A DNA stretch of 64,000 nucleotides from Castor canadensis. Lineage: Eukaryota > Chordata > Mammalia > Rodentia > Castoridae. Below are positions 11,455-22,699 of this stretch, piece after piece; within the stretch, counting starts at the first letter, position 1, and the number at the start of each line of letters is the position of its first letter. Made by a program: the position numbers and the translations under genes. The stretch is taken from assembly GCF_047511655.1 (NCBI RefSeq), contig NC_133396.1, positions 130,953,490 to 131,017,489 on the forward strand, given 5' to 3'. The notes beneath the pieces are model-generated. The model searched no databases and had not been told where the DNA came from. It saw only the letters and a program-made list of their open reading frames with translations.

Positions 11455-11805
11455 TGTTGCAGGATGGCTCAGACAGAAAGATGGGACAGCAAAGCTTTCA
11501 AGAAGCAAGTTTATTAAGCAGGCCAGCAGCGACTCTGCAGATTTGCATGCAAAGGCTGAGTCCTGAGAACAAAGGAGGCCTTTCTTATATACCGTCTAGA
11601 GCAGGTTACAGAAATGGAGGGGTACAGCTTGTCCCATACATGGTCACATGCTATTTCATTGGCCACTTTAACCTCTGAGGTGAGGTGACCCTTCTCTTAC
11701 CCGAGAAGACATTCCCCAAATCTGGTTTTTCTTTGTTTCACTGTAGCACTCACTGTCTCTATTATCACTCATTATCTCTCTCCCCTCTCCCTGCTTTCTG
11801 CCATG
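11455..11805 (-). repeat. 5' LTR of the ERV
   Basis: Pair of 3026-3376. On the minus strand it contains a CCAAT box (ggccaatgaaat, about 11655-11666), a TATA box (tatataag, about 11584-11591) and an AATAAA poly(A) signal (11510-11515), in U3-R order. The outer terminal bases (catggcag instead of tgtggcag) have mutated or belong to the flank. Confidence 0.93.
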
Positions 11806-11864
11806 GGAAGCCTTTACAGAGATGCATTTCTGGGGCTGGGTAAGATTGCATGAGAATGAGACAG

Positions 11865-12195
11865 GCTAAAAGTAGGGAAAATTTGGGACTCATATGTAGC
11901 TTGCTTAGGTACAGCCCAGACCACTCACATGGGAACCACCCATGCCCCTCCCAACTCACTGATTATTGGATGGGAATCTTGTGAGTCTGCCTTTCCCATT
12001 GGTTAGTGTAAGTTTTAAAAGCACCTGGAGAAGAAAAGCACACTGTCTCTGCCAGCAGACTCCACCTGCACCCTACCATACTGCCCTTGTATTTCCCTTT
12101 CCCTAATATTTAATAAACCCCATTTCCACCCATGTGTTCTGCTTGGATTATTCCATGCCAGAGCACAAGAACCAAGACCTTCTGGAAACACCGTT
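11865..12195 (+). mobile_element. Candidate solo LTR
   Basis: Immediately right of the ERV, the plus strand shows an ordered set of LTR-like signals: cccattggttag (about 11997), a TATA-like ttttaaaag (about 12013), AATAAA (about 12111) and a GT-rich stretch after it. The ends are not defined and the family is not recognised. It could also be unrelated AT-rich sequence. Confidence 0.35.
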
Positions 12196-12199
12196 TGCT

Positions 12200-12760
12200 A
12201 TTAATAGAAGCATGTATAAAATGAGAAAAGAACACAGGAACGGCATTCTGGGAACATCTAAGGCAGGAGTGGACACAGGGTAAAGTGCCTTTGAAAGGAC
12301 GTATTATTACTATTTATGGGATAGGGAAGGTTTTTGGAATCCTGACCTGTTTCCTATTCCTCCTCTCCACTCACCTCTACCTTTTCTCTTGATGGGAGAC
12401 AGAATCTTCCTGAAGGTTACTGAGACAATGCTGGGTTGCTGATGGACAGAGGCAGGGATGTGTGTCTGAGAGCTGGGGAAGAGGTGGGATAGGCTGGAAA
12501 TGGGAAAGAAAATGGTGTGTGCCCTGAGCACCATGTCATGACAGTTCCCCTGGGAGATGACAGGACTCAGCAGGAATGGGAATTGGAACTTTGGGCTCCA
12601 GATCTCCTGCCCCAACGGGTTCTGACATTTCTAGGAAGCAGTAACACCACCCTCCATTGCCCTCCACGCCCAACTCCACAGTCTGTAAAAGACCCCTGCA
12701 GGCTACAGCAACTAAGCTGTCAGCTCCCCATCCTACTTCCTGGATCCCCTAAGCCTTCAG
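12200..12760. other. Intergenic, nothing recognised
   Basis: Short open frames exist on both strands (12310-12615, 12517-12798) but show no codon pattern, domain or splice context that would support a gene. Confidence 0.5.
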
Positions 12761-12763
12761 GAT

Positions 12764-12984
12764 TCTTTTTTTTTTTTTTTTGCAATATTGGGGTTTGAAC
12801 TCAGGGACTCACTGCTTTTTAAGCAGTCATGCTACCACTTGAGCCACTCCATCAGCCATTTTTTTGTTTTGGATATTTTCGAGATAGGGCTTCCCAAACA
12901 ATTTGCCCTGCTGTCTCCATAATCCTCCTGATCTCTGCCTCCTGAGTAGCTAGCATTACAGGCGTGAACCACCAGTGCTGGCAG
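12764..12984 (-). mobile_element. Dimeric B1/ID-like SINE (reverse)
   Basis: T-run, then the reversed ID-like half (ggggtttgaactcagggac ... gagccactccatcagcc), then the reversed B1-like half (gagatagggc ... ctgcctcctgagtagctag ... tgctggc). Both halves of the dimer are present. Confidence 0.9.
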
Positions 12985-13048
12985 CCTTCAGGATTCTGCA
13001 TAAGAAACTGGAATGTTTTGACATCCCAGCAGGTTGGGGCCCAGTTTG

Positions 13049-13363
13049 TGTTATAGTATGAATATGTTCCCCCAAAAGTTCATGTATTAGAAACTTAATC
13101 CCCCAATCCATATGTTGATGGCCACTAGAGGTGGGGTCATTGGCAGGGCATTGGGATTAGATGAAATCATGAGGGTGGAGCCCCCACGATGGCATTAGTG
13201 GCTTTATAAGAAGAGGAAGAGGGGCCCTGGCTAGCTGGCTTGCTCTGCCTCACCATGAAATGTTCTCTGCCATGCTCCAAGGCTGTAAGAAATAAGTCTC
13301 TGCTCTTTATAAATTACTCAGTCTTGGGTATTTCTGTTGCAAAAGTCAAAATGGACTAAGATT
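13049..13363 (+). mobile_element. MaLR-type LTR (MST/MLT1-like)
   Basis: The order ttcatgtattagaaacttaa, gaggtggggtcattggcagg, gatgaaatcatgagggtggag, tttataaattactcagtc and aaatggactaag matches the layout of mammalian apparent LTR retrotransposon LTRs. Ends are approximate; no internal region is attached. Confidence 0.75.
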
Positions 13364-13479
13364 AAATAGTTTGCGAAACCCTATCTCAAAAAATCCTGTC
13401 ACAAAAAAAGGCCTCCCTGTACAGAAAAAAAAGCGGCGGGGGGAGGGGGGTGGATCTAAGACAAACCTGAGTTTGTAGG

Positions 13480-13612
13480 TTGACATTTGTAGCACTAATA
13501 TCATCATTTACAAATAAGGAAATTGAGGCCCAGTGGTGCTGAATAACTGGGTTAAAGCCACACAACTAGTCAGTAACTGATGTGGGATTTGAAGACAGGT
13601 CTTTCTGATTCT
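13480..13612 (+). repeat. MIR SINE fragment
   Basis: The stretch with aataaggaaattgaggccca, then cacacaactagtcagtaac, then gggatttgaagacagg has the MIR core arrangement. It is old and diverged. Confidence 0.6.
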
Positions 13613-13750
13613 ATTCTTGTGGTTGAAAAGCTTCAAATACCAAAGGACCCTATCAGGCTAAGGAATGAAGTAGGTAAGGTTTTAAGAACTCTGGTATTTG
13701 AATATCATCCGACTTTGTTTGCAGCTCTGCAATTCATACCTGAGCTTGGG

Positions 13751-13799
13751 GGGGTGTGGATGTGAGTGTGGGTGTGGGTGGGTGTGAGTGAGTGTGTGA
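13751..13799 (+). repeat. GT-rich simple repeat
   Basis: Imperfect (GTGTGG/GTGA)n run. Confidence 0.7.
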
Positions 13800-14423
13800 T
13801 GGGGGAAAGTGAGTAGAAAACGGCATGATGGGGAATACGGTAGATTAGAAAATGCAGGCTCTGTCTTAAGGGGTCAGTTACAAGAAAGATGCTTCCATTT
13901 TAAAAACAAAAGCTGGAAATCTAAATTTTTAGGTAAAATCTAATTTGGACATGTTTGATTATTTTACTAAGAACTCCAAAGAGTCAATAAAATGTGTTTT
14001 TGACAACCTTTAGGCTTGGAGTTTGGGGTGCTGCTCCATCCAGCAGTAGAGCGCTGGGAACCGGACACAGAAAGAAGCTGGCTGGAGAAGTAGGTATCTT
14101 GGAAGCAGAAACCAAAGCCCTCACTGTGAAGGGACTGGTTCAGCCTGGAGAAGACGGGGCAGGAGGTGCCATTTGGGAGTACTGCTAAGTCCCATCAGCT
14201 TTCTCTCCTTTGGCTGAAGGGGACAAGGGCCATCCCCTATCAACTGGGGTTCCCAGGAAGGGGAGGAGTAGTGGGAAAAGTTTGAGCTCCTGGCATCAGG
14301 AAACAAGGGGCAGAGTGGGATCTCACAGTTGAGCCTCTGCAAGCTGCAAGGCAGCTGGGCAGCTTCTGTTTGCGCCTGAATGGGTTTCCGATGCACAAGG
14401 TGGAGGAATTTACCAGACCTCTG
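13800..14423. other. Intergenic, nothing recognised
   Basis: No supported gene, RNA or repeat seen. Confidence 0.4.
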
Positions 14424-14478
14424 CCTGCCCTGCCCTGCCCTGCCCTGCCCTGCCCTACCCTGCCCTGCCCTGCCCTGC
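14424..14478 (+). repeat. Pentanucleotide microsatellite (CCCTG)n
   Basis: About eleven copies of ccctg with one interrupting variant (ccctacc near 14456-14460). Open frames crossing it are low-complexity P/C/A repeats and not credible genes. Confidence 0.95.
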
Positions 14479-16490
14479 AGAAGCTCTCCTGGGCCTGCTG
14501 TCCCTCCCTGTCCTCAGGCCTGGCAAGGGCGCATGCCTACCCCTGTCCTTTCTCACTCCCTGGCTCCAGGGACTGATGGGGAGATGGGCGGAGAGAGGCC
14601 ATGCAACCCAGACAGTGCCCTGTGGATTCCCTGGTTAGAACTCTCTGAAAACCCCAGAATGACTGGGCCAAGGCCCTGCTTCCTCTCCTGACCGCATCCT
14701 GCAGCTCTCAGCCGGGCAGGTGCAGGAGGGGCACTGCCCTGCGGCTTCTGCATCTGGATCAGAACCCTCTCGGAGGTGCAGGCTGGGCTGCAGGCCAGTG
14801 AGTAGCTCCACAAAACACAGACAAATGACTTTAGGAGGCCAAGCGAGGTGGCCTTGCTCAGTTGCTACAAGGGAAGAGAGCTCCCAGACTGTGGCCCAGG
14901 ACGCTGAGTCCTGGAGGGCAAGCTCAGGCCAGTCCCTGAGTTCCATGAGGTGGGAAAGGAGGTCTCCCCCGGGACACACCAGCACCCTCTGGTCAGCAGT
15001 TTTGGGCTGCTTTCTAGATGTTTCTAGGTCTTGTCCAAAAGGTTAAGAGATCCACTCCTCACATTTCCCCATCCTTTTTTTTTCATTTTTCCTTCACCTT
15101 CTCTCTTTCTTTCTCTCTAGCCCCTCTATCCTGGCTACCTAGGCTGTTCTAGAACATCAGGGACCTCAAGCGGGTGTCCAGATAGGTCACTGGCCCTACC
15201 TATACAAACTCCAGTTGCAGCTTGTTCTCCCCTGGGTACCACCAGGGGGTGACAATCACCAGTGGTCTGCCCTTTGGTCTGGATCAGTGGTCTTCTGTGT
15301 GCCCTGGAGGATAACCTTGGGGATGGTGGGGGAGAAGGAAGTGCTCTAGAGGCTCTTAATGCAGCCTGGGACCCTTCCTGCTTCTTGTGTCCTTGCTGGT
15401 GAAGACTCAGACTCCTCATCTTGAGAGGGCAAAAGCTGACTCCTCTCAACCCAAGCCACCTGCCTACCTTCCATCCCCTCTGGGACACCTGCCCAGCAAG
15501 CTCTACTGGGCTCTCAGCATCCTCTCTTTTGTTTCTGGACACCCAAAGAGAATTTGGAACTTTATGGACAGAAAGTGAATTGAGTGAAAAACAATACCAG
15601 TACAAAGATAAAGCTAAATACAGGAGTGGGGAGGCAGACATTGTCCTGGGGCTGCATCCAGACAGACTTCCAGGCTCTGGGGCATACTCTGCTCCAAGCC
15701 CTCCACCAGCATCCTCCTTCAAGTCCACACCTGCTTGAAGTCAGGTGGCACACAGTAGATGGCCAGTCTGGCCCTGCCCTTTCCTCCCTGAGAATTCCCT
15801 GGTCTCTGGGACAGATCCTGGAGCTTGTGCCACATCAGGGCTACAGGCTGAAGACAAGACTTGCAACAGATGCAGAGAGGCCACTGGCTCCCACTGAGGG
15901 CTGGGTTGTTTATTGGGTTACTTCCAGAAGACAAAACATGACAAATTTAAATGATCTAGCTCACTCTTATTTGTGACTCATGAGCAGGGCAGAATCTCCT
16001 CTACACAATAGAAAATGCCCTCCCCAGGAGCTGAGCAGAGGACAGGGATAGCACAGCAGAAAAGTGCTGAAGAGGACAGAAAGGAGACAGAAAGCAAGTA
16101 GTTAACGCCAGGCCACTTTGCTTACTTCTCTTAGAGTTTACAGGACTTCCTTATCAAGCCAACTAAACTGGCCTATTTGGGGGTGTGGCTCTTGTCTCTA
16201 TCTCTTGATTTTTCAGAGCAGATGAACAACTGAGTTTTTGGTTTGGTGGCTTTGAACTTTAGTATGAGTGACTCCATTTTGGGTTGATCTGTTGGGCCCA
16301 GTGTGGGAGCTCAGTCTTATCAGTATCTTTCTATAATTTTTAAAATATCATTTATAACAATTGCACTTTTCAAAGGCCTGAGGCTAAGGTCCCTGGAAGA
16401 TAGCACCTGACCCCACTGAGGCTTTCAATCACTGCACATTATGATGTTAAGTAGCTCAGCACATGATTTAGGAGAGACATTAAAAATATT
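14479..16490. other. Intergenic, no gene supported
   Basis: Longer open frames on both strands (for example 15135-15728 minus, 15584-15976 plus) overlap each other and lack domain similarity, start context or splice signals that I can recognise. A CTCF-like motif is annotated separately. Confidence 0.45.
15239..15253 (+). promoter_or_regulatory. Candidate CTCF-binding motif, plus orientation
   Basis: ccaccagggggtgac is one or two bases from the vertebrate CTCF core (CCACCAGGGGGCGC form). A weaker minus-strand match (ccagagggtgc on the minus strand) lies at 14983-14996. Sequence match only. Confidence 0.4.
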
Positions 16491-16496
16491 CGTTTG

Positions 16497-16585
16497 GGGG
16501 CTGGGAGTTTAGCTCCGTGGCAGAGCACTTACCGAACATGCATAAGGCCCGAGGTTGGATCCCCAGCCCTGCAAAACCAAAAGGA
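16497..16585 (+). mobile_element. ID SINE
   Basis: ggctgggagtttagctccgt ... gttggatccccagccctgca followed by an A-rich tail. A/B-box layout of the tRNA-derived ID family. Confidence 0.85.
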
Positions 16586-16589
16586 ATAT

Positions 16590-16700
16590 GGAGTCAGAGA
16601 GCTTGGTTTCTTCATCTGTAAAATGGGGCTCTGAGAACCCCCTCTTCCTCTGGCTGTGGTGAGGATGATGAAATCATGCAGATAAAAGGCAAAGCAGGGC
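16590..16700 (-). repeat. MIR SINE fragment
   Basis: gtttcttcatctgtaaaatggggctctgag followed by aggatgatgaaatcatgcag is the familiar reverse MIR core. Confidence 0.6.
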
Positions 16701-16829
16701 AGGAGTGTGGTTCACACAAAGTGTCATGCTCACTCAACAAATTGTAGTGATTTGCAACAAAGGAATTGGACTTTGAGCACATGATAAAAGTGAGAGCACA
16801 CAAGGGAGGGGTGAGGATAGGTAAGACAC

Positions 16830-17222
16830 CAAAAAATTAGCTAGCATTTGTTGCCCTTAACGCAGAGAAACTAAAGCAGATACCTTAAAAGCAACTGAGG
16901 CCAATAGGAGAAGGGGATCAGGAACTAGAGAAAAGGTTAGATCAAAAAGATTTAACCTAGAAGGTAACACACACATGCACAGGAAATCAATGTGAGTCAA
17001 CTCCCTGTATAGCTATCCTTATCTCAACCAGCAAAAACCCTTGTTCCTTCCTATTATGGCTCATACTCTCTCTTCAACAAAATTAGAGATAAGGGCAAAA
17101 TAGTTTCTGCCGGGTAGCGAGGGATAAGGGGGGGAGTGGGGGCGGTGAGGGAGGGGGTTTGGGGGGAAGGGGGAGAAATGACCCAAACAATGTATGCACA
17201 AATGAATAAAATAAAAATTAAA
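16830..17222 (+). mobile_element. Probable L1 3' UTR fragment
   Basis: A purine- and G-rich run (17104-17174) is followed by gagaaatgacccaaacaatg, gaataaaataaaaatt and a short A-tail. A G-rich polypurine tract shortly before an A-rich end is typical of rodent L1 3' UTRs. There is no coding part, so the family is inferred. Confidence 0.45.
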
Positions 17223-17245
17223 AAAAACCAAATTGTAGTGATTTG

Positions 17246-17579
17246 GGGTTTTTTTGGTGGTACAAGTGTTTGAACTCAGGGTCTTCTGCTTGCTAGGCAG
17301 GTACTGTACCACTCGAACCATGCCCTCAACCTGTTTTTTCCTTGTAGTTATATTTCAGATAGGCTCTCAAATGTTTGCCAGTGCCCGGCCTTAGACAGTG
17401 ATCCTCCTACCTCTGCTTCCCGTGTAGCTGGGACTACTCATGTGCTCTCTCACGCCCTGCTTCTTTGTTGACATTCTGTCATGCTAACTATTTACCCAGT
17501 CTGGCCTGGGACCAAGGTCCCCCCGGATTGCCACCTCCCAAGAAGCTGGGATTACAGGTGTGAGCCACTGTTCCTGGCT
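17246..17579 (-). mobile_element. Two diverged dimeric SINE pieces (reverse)
   Basis: A reversed ID-like half (17250-17325) is followed by reversed B1-like sequence (17345-17460), then a second reversed B1-like right end (17500-17579, aagaagctgggattacaggtg). All are diverged. Confidence 0.7.
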
Positions 17580-17589
17580 AGATTTTTCT

Positions 17590-17692
17590 TTTCTTTCTTT
17601 CTTTTTTTTTTTTGGCAGTACTGGGGGTTGAACTCAGGGCCTCACTCTTGCTAGGCAGGCACTCTACCACTTGAGCCACTCTGTCAGCCCCT
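17590..17692 (-). mobile_element. ID-like SINE monomer (reverse)
   Basis: T-run followed by ggcagtactgggggttgaac and ending gagccactctgtcagcccc. Confidence 0.85.
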
Positions 17693-18435
17693 GGCTAGAT
17701 TTTTTAAAAAATGTTTTCTTATATTTTTAGGCTTAAAAAAAATAAGGTTTTTCTTCTTCCTCACATCTAACCCCTAGGTAAACAATAATAAGATTTCTGA
17801 CTTAACCTCTTTGATGATCCAAACCTGCTTACCAGTGACCAAGTTCTACTTCCTGTGGTTCAAGGACTAGAAGCTTCAAAGGCCAAACTTCTACCGTATT
17901 GGCCTGGGCCTTGGCCATGCTGGGTTAACCAGAAACAAATTAGTACCTTACACCTTCAGCTTCTCTTGGAGATACTCAGCATGATAAGAAAGAGTGTGTT
18001 TTGAGGGGAGGTGGGTTTAATCGAGGTCAGACAGCTGTCTACTTCAATGGAAACGGCCCCTAACCTGGCCATGTGTGACCTCCTCCCTTTCCCTCAGAGC
18101 TCTGACCCCAGCCCAGGCCTGTCCCCACTTCTCTGTGATTGGCTCACTGAGGTCAGGACACTTGCACTTGTTTGTTTATAAATGCATTCCTGGAAGTGTT
18201 CTACTGGAGGATGGTGGTGGAGCTCAGTGGGAGAGCTCTGCCTGTGGAAGGCACTCCCCTTTACTCGTCACCCACACTTAGTAATCACTAACTTGTCCCT
18301 ATATGTCCTTGTTTATGTTTGCCATTGGTGAAATACCTTAAACAAATCCCAGGCACAGTGCATATCACTTCTAAATGTATCTCAGAAAATAAGTGGACAT
18401 TTTTCTTAGGAGATCATGTGATTGTTATTATCAAA

Positions 18436-18520
18436 ATAACTTTTTTTGGTGATATTGAGTTTGAACTCAGCTCCTTGCACTTGCTAGACAGATGCTCTAC
18501 CACTTGAGCCCCACACCCAC
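18436..18520 (-). mobile_element. ID-like SINE monomer (reverse)
   Basis: ttttttggtgatattgagtttgaac through ctaccacttgagccccacac. Confidence 0.75.
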
Positions 18521-18540
18521 CCCCACCTCCACAATAACAT

Positions 18541-18632
18541 TTTTTTTATTTTGGTGGCACTGGGGTTTGAACTCAGGACTTCGTGCTTGCAAAGCAGGTG
18601 CTCTACCACTTGAGCCATGACTCCAGTCCCCC
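18541..18632 (-). mobile_element. ID-like SINE monomer (reverse)
   Basis: T-run, ggtggcactggggtttgaac, ending cttgagccatgactccagtc. Confidence 0.85.
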
Positions 18633-18749
18633 ATAATAACTTCTTAATATCAAGTTCCTAAGTGTCCCCATACTGTCTTTTAACGTTGTCTTCTTTATAT
18701 ATAGATCCAAGACCCAAGTAAGGTGTACACATGGCATTTGGCTCTTTTA

Positions 18750-18958
18750 ATTTTGGGGGTTTTTTAGTGGTATTGAGGTTTGAACTTAGGGCCTAAGTCT
18801 AGCTCCACTCCACCAGCCTTTCTATTTGGGGGAAGGGTTTTTTTTTTGAGATAGAGTCTTGCAAACTATTTGCCTGGGCTGGCTTCGAATTGCAATCTTC
18901 CTGATCTCTGCCTCCTGAGTAGATAGGATTGCAGGTGTGAGCCACCAGGTGCCCGGCT
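18750..18958 (-). mobile_element. Dimeric B1/ID-like SINE (reverse)
   Basis: Reversed ID-like half with an internal deletion (18755-18822), then reversed B1-like half ending gagccaccaggtgcccggc. Confidence 0.85.
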
Positions 18959-19529
18959 GGCTCTTTTAATCTTGAGCAGGGTCTCCTGCACATTTTGTAA
19001 CCATGTCTGTGACTTGAAATTAGGTCTGTTCTCCCATGAGATGTCCTTCATTCGGTATCTTATCTGCTTTCGTCCCTGTGTTGTCATTTAACTTGCTACA
19101 AGCCTGGGTATTTCCTGTCACCTGGAAGTCACCACCAAAGGCTCGTATATATTCAGGGTCGTTGTTTTGGGCAAGAATACCTTGAGCACCATCCCGCTCC
19201 TCTGCTGGAAGCAGGTAACGTCTGGCTGTCCTGAATAGTGTTATTAAGTTGAGCAGCTGGTTGAGGTGGCCACAGCTTGACGGTTCCAGCATCAGCTTGC
19301 ATTTCCCCTCTCAGCACCAGGAAATATTCTGGGGTGACATGTGGCATCTCGCCCAGCTCCCCATGAGCCTGGACCAGTGGTATTTGCAGTCACCGACGAT
19401 TGTTGCCTGCCTCAGTTATTGTTTTTAGAGATTGCAAAAGGTGATTTTTCTATTTCTACTGGAATAATTGTAGTGTTAATAAGCAATAAACTTCATATGA
19501 CATTATCAATCACCTTCTTATTGATCTAT

Positions 19530-19628
19530 CTTGTTTTGTTTTCTTTTTGAGGCAGGGTCCCAATCCTCCTACCTCAGCTTCCCTAATTCTGGGATTAGAG
19601 GCATACACCACTATACCTGTCTTAATCT
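19530..19628 (-). mobile_element. B1-like SINE fragment (reverse)
   Basis: tttttgaggcagggtcccaa ... ctcagcttccctaattctgg, diverged. Confidence 0.6.
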
Positions 19629-19629
19629 A

Positions 19630-20670
19630 TCTTCCAAATTCAGCCCATGATATGAGAAAACCCCATCAAGACATCCCTATTGTTTTACTATATTTTAGAA
19701 TGGTTTCCCTTTTAGTCCAGCATGTAGGGAGCCCTTGGTAGACTTGCTCAGTTCTTTCCCTCAGACAGAGTGTCTTGAAGGATGTGTGTGCAAAGCTCTC
19801 TTGGTGCAGGACCACACGACACGGGGTCCTAACTGAAGGTATTTATTAAGCACACTGATGAACATATTTTATTTGCATAAGTGATGTGAGTTCTCTCCTT
19901 GGCCTCCTGTTGATGATCTTCTGCACAGTAGTGGGTGAATTCTCTCTTTTGGCAAGGGGTGGAGGATTGTTTAATGTTAAATTGATGGCTGTGTGCAGCC
20001 TTTCCATGGGTACATTTTATAATTTTTTTAAAGAAAAACAATATGCTAGATAAGTCTGTGGAGAATAGGCTGGTCTGCTATCATGGGATTTTGGACTCTA
20101 TGAGCTGATGGGATCAGAGAGGTCTCTTCATCCACCCTTTACCCAGTGCCTGGGACCTTGTGGGCAGCAGACAGACGGTCCAGCACTGGACACAGCACCT
20201 CTGCAGAAGGGTCACTGTGGGGAAGGTGCTCGGTTTCCTGATCTCAGGGCTCACTCTGGGCTCTGACAGGAAATTCCCAGCCTAGAGAGTCAGTGTCCTT
20301 GGTCTACCCAAAGTCTTCCCCTCTGGGACACACGGACCAACTGATTCTCTGGAAATCAGTTACACATGAAGTGACTGATTCACCTCACAGAGTCCCTTAC
20401 ACAATGTTTGAGTTCAAGAATAAGACATGGAAAGAGAAAAAGAACATCTAACCCCAAACTAAGGTCCACATGGCTTTTATTTCTCTCTTTTATATAATAA
20501 GCACACGTTTTCCATCTTTTTTGTGACGTATGGAGACTCAAATTATCTATCAATTGTCATTTTTATAGAATTGGGAGTCTATTTTCCCCATGGCCTAACA
20601 TACTGGAAGGCCATGAGACATAGTAATGCAAATAAAATTTGTTGAATGAATGAATGAGAAGAGAAATTCA
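19630..20670. other. Intergenic, nothing recognised
   Basis: AT-rich unique-looking sequence without a supported gene. Confidence 0.4.
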
Positions 20671-20675
20671 AACTT

Positions 20676-20771
20676 TTTATTTTATTTTATTTTGGTGGTA
20701 CTGGGATTTGAACTCAGGGTCTCACACTTGCTGGGCAGGTGCTCTATCACTTGAGCTACTCCACCAATCCT
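20676..20771 (-). mobile_element. ID-like SINE monomer (reverse)
   Basis: Imperfect T-run (tttattttattttattttgg), ggtactgggatttgaactca, ending gagctactccaccaatcc. Confidence 0.85.
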
Positions 20772-20847
20772 AGAAGAGAAATTCAAAACCATGGTCAAAT
20801 TCAATTTCATTCAGAAAGTATTTTTATTGTTTGTTTTACTCCTGATA

Positions 20848-21050
20848 ATATGTGTGAGATAATTCTAAACACTTCATATAGCAACTCTCTCACATACTCT
20901 ATGAGTTAGAAGTTTTAGTTCCATTTTACAGATGAGGTTTCTGAAGTGGAAGAGGTGACTACCCAAAGTCACTGAGACAGTGAGAAGTACAGTGGGAACC
21001 TGAACCCAGGTAGTGACCCTAGAGCCTATGCACTTAACTCCTCTGGAGGA
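20848..21050 (+). repeat. MIR SINE
   Basis: Ordered blocks aattctaaacacttcatata, attttacagatgagg, acccaaagtcac, gaacctgaacccagg and gcctatgcacttaact follow the MIR consensus layout. Confidence 0.75.
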
Positions 21051-21384
21051 CTCTTAACAAGCACTTACTTTCATTGGTGTGCTATGCTACTTTTCAAAGT
21101 GCTTTTCAATGAATTTTCACAAGGCCAAGGCAAGTGCTGAAGAGGTTTTAATTTTTTCAGGGGGTGATGGAATTACACAGAAGAGCCTGAAGGAGGGTGG
21201 GGGGCCACAACAGGGTTTTTATTCAGCTTGAAACAGAGTCAAAACTGTCTGAATCAGATAGTTATTCACTCTGGCATATTTATAACAGCAAAACCTCCTG
21301 AGCGACTTAAATATCTAATAACAGGAGAATGGTTATTAGTTTCCCTGTGTCCTATCTACTGAGTGAAGGCTTCAAAAATGACAA

Positions 21385-21572
21385 TTTTGATTTGTGTGGC
21401 ACTGGGGATTGAACCCAGGGCCTCATGCATGCTAGGCAAGCACTCTTCCATTTGAGTCATGCCCCAGTCCTTTTGGGTTTTTTATTTTGTTTTTTGAGAT
21501 AGGGTCTCACTAACTTTGCCTGGGTTGGCCTTGGACTCGTGATCCTTCTGTCTCTACCTCCAGAGTAACTAC
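21385..21572 (-). mobile_element. ID SINE plus B1-like right half (reverse)
   Basis: Reversed ID (ggcactggggattgaaccca ... gtcatgccccagtcc) followed by reversed B1-like sequence (gagatagggtctcactaac ... ctctacctccagagtaact). Confidence 0.8.
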
Positions 21573-22690
21573 TCTGAACTCTTTATTGAGGCATAGAAAA
21601 GTGTCTCCAATGTTCTCCAAACTAAAAAGGCAGAACCCAGCATAGCTGCACTGCATCATGTGAACTCGACAGAGAAAGAAGATGCATAAAAAATGAAAAT
21701 TATTCCAAGGCAGTGGAGAATCTCGAGTTATTTCACTCTTGATATTGTATTTTCCGTTTTTGTGGTAAAAACAATTTCAGAAGTGGAGACCTGAGGAAAT
21801 CTTGGGCAATAGGCTTTATATTTTGTTAGAAAAGAAAGAATTCAGGTAAGCCTAACCACCTGCGTGACTTCCTCTTCCTAGGATCCGGCGTGGGGCTCCC
21901 AGGAAGGTGTGCCTGGCTTGTTTTACCACGTGCGTTTTAAAAGTCCGCCATGGGCTGCACAGATAGAGGTGTTTGTTATTAGTACCGGAAGCAGGTGACT
22001 TTCCATCTCTGATCCTCAGTGTCCTCATTCTTAGAAGGGACAAAGTGAGTGCGTAGCTCTAAAGATTCATGACATATATAAAAACAAATCTCAGGCTATT
22101 TACAGACTCGGTAAGTGCTTTTTGATTCTGAAGATAACAGAGGGGAGGAGTGATTTCCTATCTTTGCTTCCTCCTTCCCTCTTAGTTATGGTGTTTCCTG
22201 GGCTTCTCTTCATTTGCCCATTTGACTGAGGCTGGAGGGGCTGGGGGAGTATAAGTAGCTTCCTGCAGGCCACTCAGCCAAGGAAGAACAGGGCCTTAGA
22301 TCTGAGAAGCTCTAAGAAGTGAGATGTCCTCACAAGTGTCCAGGGTCCTCATTCTGCCCCCAGAGTGGGGAGAGAGAGGCTGAGTCATATCACACATCAG
22401 CAAGTGCCGGGTGCCCCTGGTCTGCCAGCCTTCTGAACTCCCCAGATCACTCATCAGTCGGGCCTGGTTCCCATCCTGTGCCCTGAGAACAGACTCACGG
22501 GGTCGAGGGAGGTGAGGAGAAAGTTCAGAATTAGTCACAAGAAGCAAATCGGAACCACACAGGACCCACGGGCCAGGCTTTGCCAGATGCTGACCTTTCA
22601 AAACCCCAGGGCCGCCCTGCCTTCTCGCTGAGGTGAGGAGATGGGGAGCAGGCCTGGAACACTAGTCTGAAGGTGGCTCTGTGGTGGGTT
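21573..22690. other. Intergenic; one possible MIR scrap
   Basis: No gene supported. The piece around 21990-22050 (tctctgatcctcagtgtcctc) looks like reversed MIR. Confidence 0.4.
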
Positions 22691-22699
22691 GGTGTACAA

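Larger units (their letters stand above)
3026..11803 (-). mobile_element. Full-length decayed gammaretrovirus-like (class I) endogenous retrovirus
   Basis: An 8.8-kb provirus in reverse orientation. Two 351-bp direct LTRs (3026-3376 and 11455-11805) carry TGTGGCA/TGCAACA-type ends. A polypurine tract abuts the 3' LTR and a degraded tRNA-Pro-like primer site abuts the 5' LTR. Between them, reading right to left, are gag (matrix, capsid, one zinc knuckle), protease, reverse transcriptase, RNase H, integrase and env remnants in retroviral order. Every gene is interrupted by stops and frameshifts; the longest open piece is 144 codons, so no intact protein is expected. The single zinc knuckle, tRNA-Pro-like primer site and capsid/integrase sequence style point to a gammaretrovirus-like ERV1 element. 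Flanks show a possible imperfect target duplication (TGGAA before 3026, TGGGAA after 11803). It separates GPR25 from the putative INAVA promoter. Confidence 0.93.

Noticed and set aside
15135-15976. Long overlapping frames (197 codons minus, 130 codons plus)
   Set aside because: No domain, no splice context and no counterpart expected between GPR25 and INAVA; both strands are open over the same bases.
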